A stretch of DNA of 47,141 bases from Symbiodinium natans (lineage: Eukaryota > Sar > Dinophyceae > Suessiales > Symbiodiniaceae): positions 1-47,141 of the forward strand of contig CAJNDS010000970.1 in the NCBI GenBank assembly GCA_905221605.1, in the 5' to 3' direction. Below, piece by piece: positions 43,928 through 47,141 of this stretch. A program made the translations under genes and the position numbers. A model generated the notes under the pieces. That model saw nothing but the letters and a program-made list of their open reading frames with translations, had not been told where the DNA came from and ran no database searches. Within the stretch, counting starts at the first letter, position 1. The number at the start of each line of letters is the position of its first letter.

Positions 43928-44845
43928 ATGTCCAGAGCACCTGTGCAGTCGAGACCCTCACTGCCAACAAGTGACGGGTTGGAGTCTTCTCACCCAACTT
44001 GCGATGCAGAGAGCCAGAAGGAAGGCACGGCCCGACTGGAGGGCGAAGCAGCCCGGCTTGGGGAACTCTTCCCTTATGCGAGTCCTCTTACAGCCGGCTG
44101 TGGAGTTTCTCCAGCTTTGGAAGACCAGGTAAGAAGCTCGAGCAACCTGGCAAGTGTAGAGCGAACTTGGGCCCATAGAGCCAATTGTGGTCCCAGCCAA
44201 AGCAGGACTTTCCACCAAGCACTCTGCTTTCGCTGGCATCACAAGGGCCGGAAAGAGTGGCTGCTCCTCTCCGAGGACAGCAGCGTGTATTTTGTTCGCA
44301 CCAGCAAATCCGGCAAAACAGTCCGAGCCGGACCTTGTGGGCAATGGAGATGCATGGAAGACCCAGCAGAGCTCCACGGGGGAACGGGAGGCGACCCGCC
44401 CGTGCAGTGGCTTCGCCTTTTGAACTTCAATTGCACTGGCTGTGGTAACATTCCAACCCATAACCTCAACTTCGTGCCTGGTCCTGGGGAAAGGCAACCA
44501 GCGATCTTGTATGGAGAGGATGGAAGACGCATCGAGCTCCAATGTGCCCTTTGTCTTGAAAACTTCCTGGAGTGCACGTGGAGCTGGCCGAGCTTCGATC
44601 AAGCAGTCAGGAGACAGGTGTTTCTGGACGATGCCTCCCTGGCTGACTTGCGTCAGTTAGGTCACCAAGGTACGGAGCCCGTAGAATCTTCGCTGGCGCC
44701 GCTGTCTTCTGCAGCCAGCGCACATGGCTGGACCTTCCTTGAGGAAGGGTGTTCTCAGGATCTAGACTCCCCAGAAGAAGCATGCAGCAGTGAATGGCTT
44801 GAGTGTGGCTTTGAAGACTTGGAAGACATCCCCTGGGAGGTCTGA
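43928..44845 (+). CDS. Unit C protein with four-cysteine zinc site
   Basis: 305 codons from ATG 43928 (AGCCATGTC). Ser/Pro/Glu-rich N-terminus without fold; from residue about 95 a compact part begins (FHQALCFRWHHKGRKEWLLL, then SSVYFVRTSKSGK). Cys pairs C169-x2-C172 (NCTGCGN) and C206-x2-C209 (QCALCLENF) make a plausible single zinc ribbon, separated by a segment with FVPGPGERQPAILYG. The C-terminus is acidic (EEACSSEWLECGFEDLEDIP). No RT, endonuclease or transposase motif. Not similar to ORF1 of unit A except for being a Cys-pair protein. It could bind element RNA. Unit D repeats it with only four base changes in the visible part. Confidence 0.6.
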   Translation: MSRAPVQSRPSLPTSDGLESSHPTCDAESQKEGTARLEGEAARLGELFPYASPLTAGCGVSPALEDQVRSSSNLASVERTWAHRANCGPSQSRTFHQALCFRWHHKGRKEWLLLSEDSSVYFVRTSKSGKTVRAGPCGQWRCMEDPAELHGGTGGDPPVQWLRLLNFNCTGCGNIPTHNLNFVPGPGERQPAILYGEDGRRIELQCALCLENFLECTWSWPSFDQAVRRQVFLDDASLADLRQLGHQGTEPVESSLAPLSSAASAHGWTFLEEGCSQDLDSPEEACSSEWLECGFEDLEDIPWEV

Positions 44846-45677
44846 CCTAATACGGCCCCAACCCACTCAAATTGCAGGAGCTATGCCCTGCCAGAATCAA
44901 GGGTGAGACTCTCCCCTCCGGAATCCAATGTCATAGAGGAGACTCTCCTTTTCAAGCAAGGATGTACAAATCAAAGCGAAACTGCTTGCAATGATTGCAT
45001 AAGGAAGCAGGTTAGAGCGAAAGCAGTTCAGTGCCCAGTCCCGGCACCCCCTTTTCCATCCAACGGAATAGGTTCGCAGTTGTTCCGTTGGACACCCGGC
45101 AGGACTGGCCGCCATGATGCGGCCTGTGTTCAGCCTGACACCGGTTCGGCACCCTTGCTCGGTCTGTCAAGCAGACCGCTGGACCGGGTTTTCGGGCTCA
45201 GGTGCTTGCGGGTACTTTCAGGCCCAACACGGGGTTCTCGCAAACGCAGCGCACGCACGGAAAACGTCAGTACCGGTCCCTGTAGATCCTCACTGGTTGA
45301 TGAGGGGAGGGTTGCGCGCTGAGATGTTGAGGAACGGACGAGGATCCAAGTACACCGGCAGGTTGAGGCCGAGGGCATGATGCCCTGCATCAGTTTGGGG
45401 TTACCCGTGTTTGGCCTTTGAGTATTTCCTTTGCTGTCCCTGCAGGGTGTGTTGTTTTCTCCTGGTGGTGCAAGCCCAGCCAGGAGGAGCCTAGCGGCAG
45501 GCGTTGTTTGTTAGGGACCAAAACCTAGGCTGACGGACAGCCTGAGGCACCAGATTGCGGAGGTTAAAGGCTGTGGCTCGGTGCCCGAAAGCCTGCCCAG
45601 CTGAGATGCCCAAATCAACCAAGCCCTCCCTGCGTGCAAGTGGTGTGGGTTCCTCTGGAGCCGCTGAGGTTGAATCA

Positions 45678-45814
45678 GTGAGTAAGAGCGAGAAAGTTGG
45701 TTCTTCCTCCCTGGTGAGTAAGTGCGAGAAAACCAGGTCAGCATACGGGGCAAACAGGAGCTCAGTGCTGCTGCGGCATGAGTTTCTGGGGCCTAGGTTA
45801 GTAAGTGCGAGAAA
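45678..45814 (+). repeat. Three copies of GTGAGTAAGTGCGAGAAA-type motif
   Basis: At 45678-45695, 45714-45731 and 45797-45814, with one or two changes each and unequal spacing (36 and 83 bp). Each begins like a strong 5' splice donor. Confidence 0.7.
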
Positions 45815-46182
45815 GCTTAGGCCTGTTCCGGAGGTTGGCGACTTTTGCCAATCCACTTGTTTGCAGTTTGTACAGGCATTGCCCATGTGTCGGTTCCGGA
45901 CCTTCTGCCTTTTCTGAGTGAGCCGAATGTGGGTGAGTTTCTCCCCTGTACAGGCAGGGCTTATAGGGTAGGCAGTACAGACCAGGCAGTTCAACCTGCA
46001 GAACATTTGCCTAGGGCTTTGTATAGAGCCAAACCAGTGAGTAGCCGTAGGCCGCCGAGCTTCTCGCGGAACTGGTTAAGCCCTCAATGCTTTCTCTCGG
46101 TGTTCCCTGCACATAGTTCGGCCGTGTTAAGCAGGCCAAGGACACCTCGAGAGTTTTTCCTTTTCTGTGCATAGTTAATGTT

Positions 46183-46203
46183 TTCCGGAACTTCGGTTCC
46201 GAA
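46183..46203 (+). other. Conserved 3' tail hairpin, unit C
   Basis: Stem TTC(C)GGAAC / GTTCCGAA with loop TTCG. Compared with A/B, two G-C pairs became A-T pairs on both sides, keeping the pairing and the bulge. Confidence 0.75.
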
Positions 46204-46240
46204 GAGCCTAACCTGGCTAGCGACGCAGCCCGCTTTCGTG

Positions 46241-46253
46241 TGATATATGTGAC
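46241..46253 (+). repeat. 13-bp unit-junction repeat, copy 4
   Basis: TGATATATGTGAC between the tail of C (ends CGCTTTCGTG) and unit D. Confidence 0.85.
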
Positions 46254-46309
46254 CGTCCCCTAACTGTTTTGGGTACCAGGCCTGCTTTTTCACAGCCTTC
46301 ATTTGAGCC

Positions 46310-47141
46310 ATGTCCAGAGCACCTGTGCAGTCGAGACCCTCACTGCCAACAAGTGACGGGTTGGAGTCTTCTCACCCAACTTGCGATGCAGAGAGCCAGA
46401 AGGAAGGCACGGCCCGACTGGAGGGCGAAGCAGCCCGGCTTGGGGAACTCTTCCCTTATGCGAGTCCTCTTACAGCCGGCTGTGGAGTTTCTCCAGCTTT
46501 GGAAGACCAGGTAAGAAGCTCGAGCAACCTGGCAAGTGCAGAGCGAACTTGGGCCCATAGAGCCAATTGTGGTCCCAGCCAAAGCAGGACTTTCCACCAA
46601 GCACTCTGCTTTCGCTGGCATCACAAGGGCCGGAAAGAGTGGCTGCTCCTCTCCGAGGACAGCAGCGTGTATTTTGTTCGCACCAGCAAATCCGGCAAAA
46701 CAGTCCGAGCCGGACCTTGTGGGCAATGGAGATGCATGGAAGACCCAGCAGAGCTCTACGGGGGAACGGGAGGCGACCCGCCCGTGCAGTGGCTTCGCCT
46801 TTTGAACTTCAATTGCACTGGCTGTGGTAACATTCCAACCCATAACCTCAACTTCGTGCCTGGTCCTGGGGAAAGGCAACCAGCGATCTTGTATGGAGAG
46901 GATGGAAGATGCATCGAGCTCCAATGTGCCCTTTGTCTTGAAAACTTCCTGGAGTGCACGTGGAGCTGGCCGAGCTTCGATCAAGCAGTCAGGAGACAGG
47001 TGTTTCTGGACGATGCCTCCCTGGCTGACTTGCGTCAGTTAGGTCACCAAGGTACGGAGCCCGCAGAATCTTCGCTGGCGCCGCTGTCTTCTGCAGCCAG
47101 CGCACATGGCTGGACCTTCCTTGAGGAAGGGTGTTCTCAGG
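46310..47141 (+). CDS. Unit D protein (partial, runs off the window)
   Basis: Same ORF as in unit C from ATG 46310, open to the last base; the stop would lie about 86 bp beyond. The four-cysteine site is intact. One substitution in the visible part changes an Arg codon to Cys (CGC to TGC, near 46909); others affect silent or neutral positions. Confidence 0.6.
   Translation, partial: MSRAPVQSRPSLPTSDGLESSHPTCDAESQKEGTARLEGEAARLGELFPYASPLTAGCGVSPALEDQVRSSSNLASAERTWAHRANCGPSQSRTFHQALCFRWHHKGRKEWLLLSEDSSVYFVRTSKSGKTVRAGPCGQWRCMEDPAELYGGTGGDPPVQWLRLLNFNCTGCGNIPTHNLNFVPGPGERQPAILYGEDGRCIELQCALCLENFLECTWSWPSFDQAVRRQVFLDDASLADLRQLGHQGTEPAESSLAPLSSAASAHGWTFLEEGCSQ

Larger units (their letters stand above)
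43779..46240 (+). mobile_element. Unit C: short non-autonomous element with LINE-type ends
   Basis: 2462 bp between 13-bp junction repeats. The first 100 bp (leader with ACCCCGGTGGGGTGCACA and tRNA-like boxes) and the last 120 bp (CGGCCGTGTTAAGCAGGCCAAG, hairpin, CCGCTTTCG end) match LINE A/B with many differences. The inside is unrelated and codes one 305-residue ORF without any polymerase. It looks like a passenger element mobilised by the LINE machinery, or an ORF1-only relative. Confidence 0.75.
44846..46240 (+). other. Long 3' region of unit C without clear genes
   Basis: 1.4 kb. Small open frames exist (for example 45114-45380 on +) but none with convincing composition or a counterpart to compare. 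It holds micro-palindromes GGGTGAG-ACT-CTCCC (44901) and GGGTGAG-TTT-CTCCCC (45931), three copies of an 18-base GTGAGTAAG-type motif, and the LINE-like tail. Confidence 0.5.
46241..47141 (+). mobile_element. Unit D: second copy of unit C, cut by window end
   Basis: Starts with the 13-bp repeat, then only ACCGT of the leader relic, and jumps to the position equivalent to 43875 in C. The following 880 bp match C with no indel and about four substitutions. The right end is outside the window. Confidence 0.85.

Noticed and set aside
45114-45380. 88-codon + strand ORF with CSVCQADRW in unit C tail
   Set aside because: One Cys pair only, no comparable copy in the window and an overlapping frame of similar length; too weak to call.

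Overview
The window reads as nuclear DNA of a dinoflagellate. It is built almost wholly from retrotransposons, all on the + strand, and I see no host housekeeping gene, rRNA, tRNA gene or CRISPR array. The dinoflagellate assignment rests on relics of the dinoflagellate trans-spliced leader (most clearly ACCGTAG followed by TGGCTCAGG at 43790-43808, and TGGCTCAAG at 17126 and 25925) at the 5' ends of LINE-like units. The style of the elements agrees: Lys/Gly-rich Gag, Ty1/copia order PR-IN-RT-RH, and GC-rich coding sequence.

Layout. (1) 1-7683: copia element I, cut at its 5' side by the window edge, with Gag-protease, an overlapping accessory ORF, Pol, and a small membrane/zinc ORF. (2) 7684-8352: an LTR-like spacer. 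(3) 8353-17112: copia element II, a relative of I, with PBS, Gag-protease, two coupled accessory ORFs and Pol in two frames. (4) 17113-25911: LINE unit A (ORF1, then ORF2 with endonuclease, RT and RNase H, then ORF3 and a kinase-like region, ending in a structured 3' tail). (5) 25912-43778: LINE unit B, nearly identical to A, split at 28760 by (6) 28761-37844: copia element III, which is young and intact, with identical 135-bp LTRs, a 5-bp target duplication and a 2424-codon gag-pol frame. (7) 43779-46240: unit C, which shares the LINE leader and tail but carries a different ORF. (8) 46241-47141: unit D, a second copy of C with an 80-bp deletion in its leader, running off the window.

The main unusual points are these. 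A conserved, methyltransferase-like C-terminal domain follows RNase H in copia I and II. A transmembrane plus His/Cys module occurs at the 3' end of copia I (separate ORF) and copia III (fused to Pol). Accessory ORFs sit between protease and integrase. The LINE units are joined head to tail at a 13-bp sequence, carry spliced-leader relics, have tRNA-like boxes in the leader, and end in a hairpin whose stem shows compensatory changes between units. ORF1 and ORF2 of the LINE lie in one frame separated only by UAG. A kinase-like coding region lies at the 3' end of the LINE.

How the parts work together: the copia elements encode their own capsid, protease, integrase and RT/RNase H. The LINE encodes an AP-type endonuclease and RT, and its RT probably recognises the structured tail. 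Unit C, lacking a polymerase, would be mobilised in trans through the shared tail. All domain names are from motif reading by eye; no database search was run.
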